Positions 1 through 6,661 of a stretch of 10,921 nucleotides of DNA are shown one piece after another (position 1 is the stretch's first letter; each line of letters begins with the position of its first letter). This DNA is from CAYNFH01 sp964396385 (GTDB lineage: Bacteria > Armatimonadota > Chthonomonadetes > Chthonomonadales > CAJBBX01), in NCBI GenBank assembly GCA_964396385.1, contig CAYNFH010000208.1:1-10921 (forward strand), read 5' to 3'. The position numbers and the translations under genes are program-made. The notes under the pieces are model-generated. The model searched no databases and had not been told where the DNA came from. It saw nothing but the letters and a program-made list of their open reading frames with translations.

Positions 1-894
1 CCGCGCATCACCCACTGCCAGTTCCATGAGAACGTGCGCGAAGGCATCTTCGTCGCGGAAAACGGTCGCGGAGACATTCAGGGCTGCGACATCTACGGAA
101 ACGGGGCGGAAGGGGTCGCTATCCGGAGCGGCGCGAACCCGTATCTCCACGACTGCACCATGCCGGGTGGCCCTCGCGAGGGAGTGTTCGTCCGGGAGAA
201 GGGCCAGGGGCTCCTGGAGCGATGCGACATATCCGGGAGTTTGGATGGCGCTTGTGTGGCGATTGTCTCCGAAGGGCAGCCTACGTTTAGGGACTGCAAG
301 ATCCACGACGGCCGGAAGGAAGGGGTCTGGATGGATCGTGCCGGGGCCGCGACCTTCGATGGCTGCCGCGTCTATTCCTTCGGACGGGAATGTTTCCACA
401 TCGACGCTTCGGCCCCATTTCTGAAGAAGTGCACCATCACGGACTCGAAGCAGGACGGCATCCACTTTCTGAACCACGCGAGGGGCACTGTCGCGGAGTG
501 CGACATCGGCGGGAACACCAACTCCGGCGTCTGGGTCCAGATCGGCAGCGATCCCACGCTAACGAGCTGCCAGATCCACGACAACGCAACCTACAATGGC
601 ATCGGCGTGAGCGACGGGAGCCGGGGTAGGGTAGAGGGCTGCTACCTCTACAACAACGCCCAGAACGGGATGGTGATCAGCGGGCAGTCCAGCGTTACCG
701 TCATCCGCTGCAAGTCGTATAGCAACCGCGGACCCGGCTATGCCGTCATGGACACCAGCCGCGGGGTCTTCGAGGACTGCGAGTCCTACTCTAACGGCAG
801 GATGGGCCTGTTCCGGGAGGCGAAGGCGCGCGTGGTGCTGCGGAACTGCCGCGTCGACGGCACGCTGGTCAGCGCCTCCACCACCCTGCGCTGA
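1..894 (+). CDS. Right-handed beta-helix repeat protein, 5' truncated
   Basis: The reading frame is open from base 1, so the gene starts upstream of the window; the GTG at 34 is internal. The visible 297 residues are a chain of about 13 coils of 22-24 residues, each with the pattern C-x-I/V-x-x-N/G, then G-V/I-x-V, then a G/P turn. Cysteines fall at 6, 29, 52, 75, 99, 122, 144, 167, 190, 214, 237, 260 and 283 of the fragment, one per coil. This matches the right-handed parallel beta-helix (Beta_helix, NosD/FBXO11-like) fold, which serves as a carbohydrate-binding, lyase or protein-interaction scaffold. No catalytic residues can be assigned, and any signal peptide or N-terminal partner domain lies outside the window. 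The last coil ends in a short Ser/Thr tail without an anchor. The fold is well supported; the function and location are unknown. Confidence 0.88.
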   Translation, partial: PRITHCQFHENVREGIFVAENGRGDIQGCDIYGNGAEGVAIRSGANPYLHDCTMPGGPREGVFVREKGQGLLERCDISGSLDGACVAIVSEGQPTFRDCKIHDGRKEGVWMDRAGAATFDGCRVYSFGRECFHIDASAPFLKKCTITDSKQDGIHFLNHARGTVAECDIGGNTNSGVWVQIGSDPTLTSCQIHDNATYNGIGVSDGSRGRVEGCYLYNNAQNGMVISGQSSVTVIRCKSYSNRGPGYAVMDTSRGVFEDCESYSNGRMGLFREAKARVVLRNCRVDGTLVSASTTLR

Positions 895-899
895 ACCAT

Positions 900-929
900 T
901 TGACTTGCCAGGAGCCGGTCAGGTAATAT
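900..929 (+). promoter_or_regulatory. Sigma-70-like promoter candidate before the Doc-like gene
   Basis: TTGACT at 900-905 (5 of 6 to the -35 consensus) is followed after 18 bases by TAATAT at 924-929 (4 of 6 to the -10 consensus). It lies in the only AT-richer patch of the 72-base spacer, right after the beta-helix stop. A start near 936 would leave a short leader holding the Shine-Dalgarno at 951-958. It would drive the pseudo-Doc, the oxidoreductase and recG. Assigned by eye only. Confidence 0.45.
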
Positions 930-950
930 CGGCGCGGCCTACCCGGCCCA

Positions 951-958
951 AGGGGAGG
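951..958 (+). promoter_or_regulatory. Shine-Dalgarno deciding a GTG start
   Basis: AGGGGAGG ends 8 bases before the GTG at 967. This is the strongest ribosome binding site in the left part of the window and fixes the start of the Doc-like gene at a GTG codon. Confidence 0.7.
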
Positions 959-966
959 TTCGCGCC

Positions 967-1422
967 GTGCTGCACTATCTCGCGGTACACGACCTGGTCT
1001 GGATCAACACCACTATCACCGGCATGACCCTTCCGTTCGACTACGAGAAGCTCGAAGCGTGCATGGCGGCGCAGTACAACTACGGCGAGAGCCTGGACGT
1101 GCCCGGCCAGGCCGCCAACTTCCTCTCGACGTTCCTGCGCAAGCGGCCCTTCGCCTTCGGCAACGTCCGCACCGGCTTCATCGCTACAGTCGCCTTCCTC
1201 ACGGCCAACCAGTATGCCCTGACGGCCGATGACGCGCGGGCGGCCGAGATCGTCCGGGCTGTGGACTCCGGCGCGATGACACCCGAAGATGGCATTGCCG
1301 CCGTGGCGCAGCCCACGGACGTCGGGCTGCGACCGGGCGTCACGCTGCGCGCGCTGGTGACACACCTTTGCAATGAGCGGGCAGGGACCTTGAAGCTCCT
1401 GTTCGAGGGAGATGAGCAGTAG
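967..1422 (+). CDS. Degenerate Doc/Fic-fold protein (catalytic His missing)
   Basis: This is a 151-residue protein with Doc-like organisation. An N-terminal segment (residues 3-19) resembles the start of Doc proteins, followed by a helical body and then RPFAFGNVRTG at 60-70. Fic/Doc enzymes carry H-x-F-x-D/N-G/A-N-K-R-T at this place. Here the catalytic His is Arg60, the metal-binding acid is Phe64 and the usual Lys is Val67, while Phe62, Gly65-Asn66 and Arg68-Thr69 remain. Residues 80-114 resemble the Doc C-terminal helices, and about 35 further residues follow. The frame is intact with a strong ribosome site, so this is probably not decay but a repurposed, catalytically dead binder. No antitoxin gene lies beside it. 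The stop codon directly abuts the next ATG, so it is co-transcribed with the oxidoreductase. The fold call is by motif only, and the role is unknown. Confidence 0.7.
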   Translation: MLHYLAVHDLVWINTTITGMTLPFDYEKLEACMAAQYNYGESLDVPGQAANFLSTFLRKRPFAFGNVRTGFIATVAFLTANQYALTADDARAAEIVRAVDSGAMTPEDGIAAVAQPTDVGLRPGVTLRALVTHLCNERAGTLKLLFEGDEQ

Positions 1423-2376
1423 ATGGCGGAACTGAACGTGGCGGTGATTGGATGCGGCGGGATGGGTGGCGTCCACCTGGCGCGCTGGGCGGAGGTGTCC
1501 GGCGCGCGGATCGCCGCCGTCTGCGACGTGAACGCGCAGCAGGCGCAGAGGGTGGCGGCAGAGTTCGGCGCGGAGGCCCATACGGACTGGCGCTCGCTGC
1601 TGGACGGTCGTGGCATCGATGTTTGCGACATCTGCACGCCCCCAAACGAGCATCTGCCCATCGCGCTCCAGGCGCTGGACAACGGCATCCACGTCCTCAG
1701 CGAAAAGCCGCTGGCGCGCAATTCGCGGGAGGCGCAGCAGATGGTGGACCGCGCGGAGCAGCGGGGCAAGCTGCTCATGACCGCCTTCTGCCATCGCTTC
1801 CACCCTCCCATCCTCTTCGCCAAGGAGCTGATAGACAACGACGACCTGGGGCGCGTGGTGATGTTCCGCAACCGCTTCAGCGGCCACCTGCCCGGCGTGG
1901 AGGACCGCTGGTTCTCGGACCCTGAAATCTCCGGCGGAGGAGCGCTGCTGGACACCGCGGTCCACTCCATCGACCTGTTCCGGTATCTGGTGGGGGAGGT
2001 GGACACCGCCAACGGTCTCACGGAGCGCGTGAACCCCAAGATGCGCGTGGAGGACAGCGCGGTGGCCGCCCTGCGGGCGGAGAACGGCGCACTGGGGGTC
2101 ATCGAGTGTAGCTGGTTCACGCCCGGTGGGCGCAACGTGGTGGAGATCTACGGCACGGCCGGCGCGTGCTTTGTGGACTACGACAACAACCAGGTCCGGT
2201 ACCAGACGGCCGACATGTCCGTTTGGGAGACGCGGGAGATAGAGGGGCCGGACCGCTTCCAGCGGGAGATAGGGCACTTTGCCGATGCGGTCCGGGGCAA
2301 CCAGCAGCTCGCGGTAACGGGCAGGGACGGCCTGCGTGCGAACCAGGTGATCGAGCAGATTCTGGGCGCCCGCTAG
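1423..2376 (+). CDS. Gfo/Idh/MocA family NAD(P)-dependent oxidoreductase
   Basis: This 317-residue protein belongs to the family that oxidises or reduces sugars, inositols and related polyols in the cytoplasm with a nicotinamide cofactor. A Rossmann dinucleotide-binding site is at the N-terminus (G10-x-G12-x-x-G15). The EKP motif is at 94-96, with Lys95 the expected catalytic or substrate-binding lysine. The substrate-domain motif GGGALLDTAVHSIDL lies at about 171-185, with Asp177, His181 and Asp184. The C-terminal G-x-D-G-L-x-A region at 300-306 is also usual. Length is normal for the family. A GAGGGAGA ribosome site lies upstream in the end of the preceding gene, and the ATG follows that gene's stop without a gap. 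The substrate cannot be told from sequence. Linkage to a pseudo-Doc protein and recG gives no obvious pathway. Confidence 0.93.
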   Translation: MAELNVAVIGCGGMGGVHLARWAEVSGARIAAVCDVNAQQAQRVAAEFGAEAHTDWRSLLDGRGIDVCDICTPPNEHLPIALQALDNGIHVLSEKPLARNSREAQQMVDRAEQRGKLLMTAFCHRFHPPILFAKELIDNDDLGRVVMFRNRFSGHLPGVEDRWFSDPEISGGGALLDTAVHSIDLFRYLVGEVDTANGLTERVNPKMRVEDSAVAALRAENGALGVIECSWFTPGGRNVVEIYGTAGACFVDYDNNQVRYQTADMSVWETREIEGPDRFQREIGHFADAVRGNQQLAVTGRDGLRANQVIEQILGAR

Positions 2377-2377
2377 C

Positions 2378-4531
2378 ATGGGCGTCCGGATGGAGGCGCC
2401 CCCACCAGGTGACCGCGCTCCCTCCGCTCCGTCCGCCTATCCCAGCCGCTCGCTGGACGATGACGTTCAGTTCATCAAGGGCGTCGGGCCGCAGGCGGCC
2501 CAGATCCTCGGCAAGATGGGCATCCGCACCGCGGGTGACGTGCTCCGGCATATCCCGCGGCGGCACGAGGACCGCACCAGCTTCCGCCGCATTGCCGATC
2601 TGGGACCGGGCGAAGCCGCAACCATCCACGGCCGGGTGGCCGCCGCGGAGAATGTGGCGACCAACCGCAAGAACTTCACGCTCACCAAGGTCCTTTTGGA
2701 CGACGGCTCCGGAGTGGCGCAGATCGTGTTTTTCCAGCAGCCGTACCTGCTGCGCCAGTTCCAGGCCATGGCGCGGGAGCGCCGCTCCATGGTGGTATAC
2801 GGCGTCGCCAAGCGGAGTGGCTTCGGGCCGGTGGAGATGGAGCGGGCCGAGTGGGAGGAGGTGGGCGAGGACGGGGATAGCCTCTCCACGAACCGCATCG
2901 TCCCCATCTACCCTGCCACGGAGGGCGTGACACAGCGGCGGCTGCGGCGTATCGTGGATGCCGTGCTAAGCAGCCACCTGGAGGCGGTGACGGATCCCTT
3001 GCCCCCGGCCGTCGCGGGGTCCCATGACCTGCTTGACGCCCGGAGCGCGGTGCGGCAGGTGCACTTTCCCGCGAGCTGGGACCGGCTGGAGGCCGCGCGG
3101 CGGCGGCTCATCTTTGAGGAGTTCTTCATCCTCCAGGTGGGCCTGGCCCGCCGCAGGGCGTCGCGCACAGAGGAAAGCCACGGTTACCAGTTTGATGCCT
3201 CCCTGGAGGAGCTGCACCAGACGCTCGCGAGCATCCTTCCCTTCTCGCTGACCGGGGCGCAGCGGCGCGCCGTCGAGGATATCGGCAACGATGTCGCCAG
3301 CGGGCGCGCAATGAACCGGCTCGTCCAGGGAGACGTGGGGTCCGGCAAGACCGTGGTGGCTGTCGCAGCCATGCTGCTGGCAGTACGGAACGGATTCCAG
3401 GCCGCGCTCATGGCCCCAACGGAGATCCTAGCGCAGCAGCACGCCATCGTCCTGAAGCGGATGCTGGAGCCGGCCGGCGTCTCCGTAGGGCTGGCCACCG
3501 GCAGCCTCAGCGCGGGCGAGAAGCAGGCCGTCCGTGCGGCGCTGGCGGCCGGGGAGTGCTCTATCGCGGTGGGTACGCACGCGCTCATCCAGGAGGGGGT
3601 CGAATTCCACAAGCTGGGCCTAGTGGTCATCGACGAGCAGCACCGGTTCGGAGTGCTGCAACGGCAAGCGCTGCACCGCAAGGGGGATGCGCCGCACGTC
3701 CTGGTGATGACCGCCACTCCAATTCCCCGCACGCTGACGATGACGCTGTACGGCGACCTGGACACCAGCGTGATCAATGAGCTGCCGCCGGGCCGCAAAC
3801 CCATCAAGACGCACTGGAAGCGGAGGAGCGAAGCGGGCTCAGTCTACGCGGCCATGCAGCGGCTGCTGGCCGAGGGCCGGCAGGCGTACGTGGTCTGCCC
3901 GCTGGTGGAGGAGTCGGAGAAGCTCCAGGTTCAGGCCGCGACTCAGCTCGCGGAGCGGGTGCGGACCGAGGTGTTCCCACAGTTCCGCGTGGGCCTGCTG
4001 CACGGGCAGATGCGCCCGGACGAGAAGGAGGAGGTCATGCGCCGGTTCAAGGAGCACGACCTGGATGTTCTCGTCTCCACCACGGTTATCGAAGTCGGGA
4101 TCGACGTGCCGAACGCCACGGTCATGGTGATAGAGGACGCGGACCGCTTCGGCCTGGCGCAGCTCCACCAGCTCCGCGGGCGCGTGGGCCGGGGCGAGCA
4201 CGCCTCCTACTGCATCCTGATAGCTGATGCGAAGACCGATGACGCCCGCGCCCGGATGCAGGTGATGGTGGAGACGACCGACGGCTTTCGCATTGCGGAG
4301 GAGGACCTGAAGCTGCGCGGGCCCGGGGAGTTCTTCGGGACGCGCCAGAGTGGCCTGCCGGACCTGTACATCGGGGACCTGCTGCGAGACGTGCAGGTCA
4401 TGGAGGAGGCTCGGCGCGCCGCCTTCGAGGTCGTGGCCCGGGACCCGAACCTGGCGCGGACGGAACACCTGTCGCTGAAACGCGCCTTAGAGTCGAGCAA
4501 CCTGGGTTTCGAGCTGGTACACGTGAGTTGA
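2378..4531 (+). CDS. recG: ATP-dependent DNA helicase RecG
   Basis: RecG is a superfamily 2 translocase that remodels stalled replication forks and branch-migrates Holliday junctions and D-loops. At 717 residues it is close to the roughly 690 of the E. coli enzyme. Residues 30-66 hold the conserved IKGVGPQ...HIPRRHEDR wedge-domain start, followed by the OB-fold region to about 160. Helicase motifs appear in order: Walker A GDVGSGKT 318-325, DEQH 419-422, TAT 445-447, the IEVGIDVPNA block 571-580 and QLRGRVGRG 598-606. The DLKLRGPGEFFGTRQSG TRG-type segment at 643-659 is intact. The ATG at 2378 starts one base after the oxidoreductase stop with no clear Shine-Dalgarno, which suggests translational coupling; another in-frame ATG is at 2390. 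An rsmD gene, which often sits between recG and coaD in other phyla, is absent here. Confidence 0.97.
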   Translation: MGVRMEAPPPGDRAPSAPSAYPSRSLDDDVQFIKGVGPQAAQILGKMGIRTAGDVLRHIPRRHEDRTSFRRIADLGPGEAATIHGRVAAAENVATNRKNFTLTKVLLDDGSGVAQIVFFQQPYLLRQFQAMARERRSMVVYGVAKRSGFGPVEMERAEWEEVGEDGDSLSTNRIVPIYPATEGVTQRRLRRIVDAVLSSHLEAVTDPLPPAVAGSHDLLDARSAVRQVHFPASWDRLEAARRRLIFEEFFILQVGLARRRASRTEESHGYQFDASLEELHQTLASILPFSLTGAQRRAVEDIGNDVASGRAMNRLVQGDVGSGKTVVAVAAMLLAVRNGFQAALMAPTEILAQQHAIVLKRMLEPAGVSVGLATGSLSAGEKQAVRAALAAGECSIAVGTHALIQEGVEFHKLGLVVIDEQHRFGVLQRQALHRKGDAPHVLVMTATPIPRTLTMTLYGDLDTSVINELPPGRKPIKTHWKRRSEAGSVYAAMQRLLAEGRQAYVVCPLVEESEKLQVQAATQLAERVRTEVFPQFRVGLLHGQMRPDEKEEVMRRFKEHDLDVLVSTTVIEVGIDVPNATVMVIEDADRFGLAQLHQLRGRVGRGEHASYCILIADAKTDDARARMQVMVETTDGFRIAEEDLKLRGPGEFFGTRQSGLPDLYIGDLLRDVQVMEEARRAAFEVVARDPNLARTEHLSLKRALESSNLGFELVHVS

Positions 4532-4536
4532 GGAGG

Positions 4537-4665
4537 AACCACAGAGGACACAGAGGACGCTGAGATTCTGATGAGGCGATGAGGCGTCTCGGATTGGGGC
4601 CACGCTTCATCCGCGCATCCCCCATCCGCGTTTCTCTGTGCTCTCCGCGTACTCTGTAGTGAATC
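4537..4665. repeat. Composite imperfect inverted repeat made of tandem 8-9 bp words (recG-coaD spacer)
   Basis: This repeat fills almost the whole 137-base spacer. The left arm has a perfect tandem 9-mer ACAGAGGAC at 4541-4549 and 4550-4558. The right arm, 4633-4660, carries the reverse-complement word family in degraded form (CTCTGTG, CTCTCCGCG, ACTCTGTAG). Inside, GATGAGGC is tandem at 4570-4577 and 4578-4585. It is mirrored by CATCCGCG, CATCCCCC and ATCCGCG at 4608-4630. The element therefore has nested inverted arms, each of tandem words. No ORF or transposase accompanies it. It ends only a few bases before the coaD ATG. It may be a MITE/REP-like dispersed element; copy number elsewhere cannot be seen here. 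Confidence 0.65.
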
Positions 4666-4668
4666 AGC

Positions 4669-5148
4669 ATGTCCATCGCTATCGTCCCGGGAAGCTTCGA
4701 CCCGGTCACCTACGGCCATATCGACATCATCCGCCGGGCGGCGGGGATGTTCGACCGCGTGACCGTGGCGGTGGTGGTGAACAGCAGTAAAGCCGCCTTG
4801 TTCACCATCGAAGAGCGGATAGAGATGCTCAGGGAGGTTACGGAAGATCTGGACAATGTGACTATAGGCTCCTTCGATGGTCTGCTGGTAGAATATGCCG
4901 TAACATGCGGCGCCCAGGTGATTGTGCGAGGCCTGCGCGCTGTGTCAGACTTTGAGTATGAGTTGCAGATGGCGCATATGAACCGCCACCTCCAGCCGCG
5001 TGTCGAGACCGTGTTCATGATGACCGGTACCGAGCATTCCTATCTGAGCTCAAGCATTGTGAAGGAGATAGCCCGCTTGGGTGGCTCCGTGGAAGGATTG
5101 GTGCCGAACAGTGTTAGAAAACGCCTCCGAAAGAAAGTCGGTCTCTAG
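4669..5148 (+). CDS. coaD: Phosphopantetheine adenylyltransferase CoaD
   Basis: This cytoplasmic enzyme transfers AMP from ATP to 4'-phosphopantetheine to give dephospho-CoA, the penultimate step of coenzyme A synthesis. At 159 residues it is standard family length. The nucleotidyltransferase signature GSFDPVTYGH is at 8-17 with the T/HxGH motif (T14-x-G-H17). RGLR is at 88-91, and the SSS-I-V-K-E motif near 127-133 is conserved. The usual N-P-x-K after the first strands reads N38-S-S-K41. The ATG is unambiguous by homology, but no Shine-Dalgarno is visible, because the upstream bases belong to the inverted repeat. Third codon positions look less GC-biased than in recG. Its 3' end may overlap the next gene. 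CoA supply is functionally linked to the fatty-acid genes downstream. Confidence 0.97.
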   Translation: MSIAIVPGSFDPVTYGHIDIIRRAAGMFDRVTVAVVVNSSKAALFTIEERIEMLREVTEDLDNVTIGSFDGLLVEYAVTCGAQVIVRGLRAVSDFEYELQMAHMNRHLQPRVETVFMMTGTEHSYLSSSIVKEIARLGGSVEGLVPNSVRKRLRKKVGL

Positions 5149-5779
5149 TAACGGAGACCTGGCCGCAAGAAAGGACGAGCGGGCTCCCGTAGTCCACGGC
5201 GCCTATGTGCCTGCGGACACGGAAGCGGTGGACGTATTCCGGCTGCTGGACCAGTTGGAGGAGCTCCCGGAAAAGGCCAAGCACGTCCCCCTGATGAACA
5301 CGCTGGTAGGCTTCGACAGCGAGCAGTTCTACTACCTGGTGCTCAAGATCCGGGCGAACCTGCCGGAAGACATGAAGAAGGCTGCCCGTGTCGCCCGCGA
5401 CTCCGAGCGCATCGTGGAAGAGGCGCGGGACGCGGCGGTGCAGCAGCTCGAGCATGCGCGCGTAGAGGCCAACCGGATCATTGAGGCATCCCGCGCCGAG
5501 GCCGCGCGGACGCTGGACAAGTCTCGGGAGGAGGCGGGCCACACGCTGGATCAGGCCCGCGCCCAGGCCGCCCAGATGGTGGAGAAGAGCGAGATCATGC
5601 AGATGGCCAAGACCCAGGCGCAGGAGATAATCCGGCACGCTGAGACGGAGGCCACCGAAATCCGCAAGGGCGCCGACGACTATGCGCGGGACGTACTGGG
5701 CAACCTGGAGGCGGTCATGGGCAAGGCCATGACGACCATCCAGCGCGGCCGCGAGTCTCTGGAGAAGGCGCGGGTCTAG
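5081..5779 (+). CDS. Conserved coiled-coil protein, ATP-synthase-b/DivIVA-like, coaD-adjacent
   Basis: This is a largely helical protein of up to 232 residues. Residues 50-95 form a small conserved head (DVFRLLDQLEELPEKAKHVP...), as found in unnamed proteins encoded beside coaD in Firmicutes and Chloroflexota and often annotated as ATPase or ATP synthase F0 subunit B. Residues 96-200 are Ala/Glu/Arg-rich helix with five exact 11-residue units at 113-123, 124-134, 135-145, 146-156 and 157-167. Such hendecads form right-handed coiled coils like the b-subunit stalk. Residues 201-232 are a conserved-looking C-terminal helix. There is no membrane segment, so it is not a real F0 b subunit. The start is uncertain: GTG 5081 and GTG 5111 both overlap coaD, each with a purine-rich site 13 bases upstream, while GTG 5207 sits just before the conserved head. 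Function is unknown; a scaffold or division/envelope role is a guess. Confidence 0.85.
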   Translation: MAPWKDWCRTVLENASERKSVSSNGDLAARKDERAPVVHGAYVPADTEAVDVFRLLDQLEELPEKAKHVPLMNTLVGFDSEQFYYLVLKIRANLPEDMKKAARVARDSERIVEEARDAAVQQLEHARVEANRIIEASRAEAARTLDKSREEAGHTLDQARAQAAQMVEKSEIMQMAKTQAQEIIRHAETEATEIRKGADDYARDVLGNLEAVMGKAMTTIQRGRESLEKARV

Positions 5780-5813
5780 CGGTTCTCCCCGAGTTCGCCT
5801 TACATCAGGAGCC

Positions 5814-6359
5814 ATGAAGCTCGACCTTTCCGAGATCCTCGCACGAGTGGGGATGCGGTTCGCCTACGAGGTAGACGAGCCGCCCATCGTAGACGAGGAC
5901 CTCGAGTGTACAGGCCGCATCCGCGGCAACGTGGTGTTCACCAACACGGGCAGCGTGCTCCTCATCGAGGGGCACGTCCAAACGCGCGTCGCGCTGCCTT
6001 GCAGCCGCTGCCTGGTATACTTTGAGGAGCCTGTAGAAGCCCCCATCAGCGAGCAGTTCACCCTGGAGACCCGCACGGTCGGGCCGCATGGCCGCCAAGG
6101 ACAGACGCTGGTGGAGGAGGACGAGAACCCGGACGCGGGCAAGCTGTTCGAGGGCCACCTATTCAACCTGACGGAGCTGCTGCGCCAGGGCATCACGCTG
6201 GCGCTGCCCTCTCAGCCGCTCCACGACCAGGCCTGCAAGGGGCTGTGCGACATGTGCGGCAAGGACCTGAACGAAGGGCACTGTGCCTGCTCGCACCAAA
6301 TGGTGAACCCGGCGTTCGCCCAATTGGGCGAGTTGCTGAAGGATAATGACGGAGTCTAG
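5814..6359 (+). CDS. yceD: YceD/DUF177 family protein
   Basis: This 181-residue member of the YceD (DUF177) family is almost always encoded directly before rpmF and has been linked to 23S rRNA/large-subunit biogenesis in bacteria and plastids. Cys63-x-x-Cys66 in LPCSRCLVYF is the family's first Cys pair. The C-terminal set Cys141, Cys145, Cys148, Cys157 and Cys159 (C-x3-C-x2-C-G then C-A-C) is the second and probably binds metal. An acidic stretch lies at 100-108. AGGAG at 5807-5811 is only two bases from the ATG, which is unusually tight. The stop codon lies inside the left arm of the inverted repeat that follows. The 34-base spacer before the gene shows nothing else. Confidence 0.93.
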   Translation: MKLDLSEILARVGMRFAYEVDEPPIVDEDLECTGRIRGNVVFTNTGSVLLIEGHVQTRVALPCSRCLVYFEEPVEAPISEQFTLETRTVGPHGRQGQTLVEEDENPDAGKLFEGHLFNLTELLRQGITLALPSQPLHDQACKGLCDMCGKDLNEGHCACSHQMVNPAFAQLGELLKDNDGV

Positions 6360-6433
6360 AGTCGAGAGGCGAGAGCGCGACGGTCCCGCGCGGGCGTTTT
6401 TGCTCAAGACTCACCACTATCGACTCTAGACTC
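6352..6433. repeat. Inverted repeat with 7-bp tandem words (yceD-rpmF spacer)
   Basis: Perfect 14-bp arms lie at 6352-6365 (GAGTCTAGAGTCGA) and 6420-6433 (TCGACTCTAGACTC), separated by 54 bases. The left arm begins a run of 7-base words: GAGTCTA, GAGTCGA, GAGGCGA, GAGCGCG (6352-6379). The right arm is the reverse complement of the first two. The left arm contains the yceD stop codon, and the right arm ends 5 bases before the rpmF Shine-Dalgarno. The architecture matches the recG-coaD and fabH-fabD spacers, although the words differ. Confidence 0.75.
6375..6401 (+). terminator. Weak terminator- or attenuator-like hairpin with T run
   Basis: GCGCG at 6375-6379 can pair with CGCGC at 6387-6391, and an overlapping 10-base palindrome CCCGCGCGGG sits at 6385-6394. 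Five T residues follow at 6397-6401, a conspicuous run in this GC-rich DNA. The stem is short and is not immediately next to the T run, so at most this is a partial terminator tuning rpmF and the fatty-acid genes relative to yceD. Confidence 0.25.
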
Positions 6434-6448
6434 TCCCCAGGAGACTCC

Positions 6449-6643
6449 ATGCCGTTACCCAAGCGTCGTCACTCCAATACTCGGACCCGGCTGCGCCGCA
6501 CGCATTATAAGCTGAAGGTGCCGACCGTGGGCACGTGTCCCCGCTGCCATGCTCCGCGGCAGCCTTACCACGCTTGTCCGTCCTGCGGGTTCTATAACTC
6601 GCGCCTCGTGCTGGACATCAAGAAGAAGACCCCTCGCGAATAG
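6449..6643 (+). CDS. rpmF: 50S ribosomal protein bL32
   Basis: This 64-residue basic protein is a component of the large ribosomal subunit. The N-terminus MPLPKRRHSNTRTRLRR is typical of bL32. It is the zinc-ribbon form: Cys30-x-x-Cys33 and Cys43-x-x-Cys46 should bind one zinc, in contrast to the C-minus paralogues made under zinc limitation. AGGAGA at 6439-6444 lies 4 bases before the ATG. It sits between yceD and plsX, the classic order that links ribosome and membrane lipid production. Confidence 0.97.
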   Translation: MPLPKRRHSNTRTRLRRTHYKLKVPTVGTCPRCHAPRQPYHACPSCGFYNSRLVLDIKKKTPRE

Positions 6644-6661
6644 CGGCTGGCTACCCACACC

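Noticed and set aside
919..2379. Long open frame on the minus strand opposite the Doc-like and oxidoreductase genes (486 codons)
   Set aside because: It is antisense to two clearly coding genes in GC-rich DNA, where the complementary frame often stays open. The translation is low-complexity His/Arg/Val-rich with no recognisable motif.
4541..4630. CRISPR or ordinary microsatellite interpretation of the tandem words
   Set aside because: Repeats are 8-9 bp, only two or three copies, without unique spacers, and are arranged as inverted arms.
6400..6428. Promoter before rpmF starting with TTGCTC
   Set aside because: No acceptable -10 element lies at 16-18 bases; the nearby TATCGA is too close, and the region is explained by the inverted repeat.
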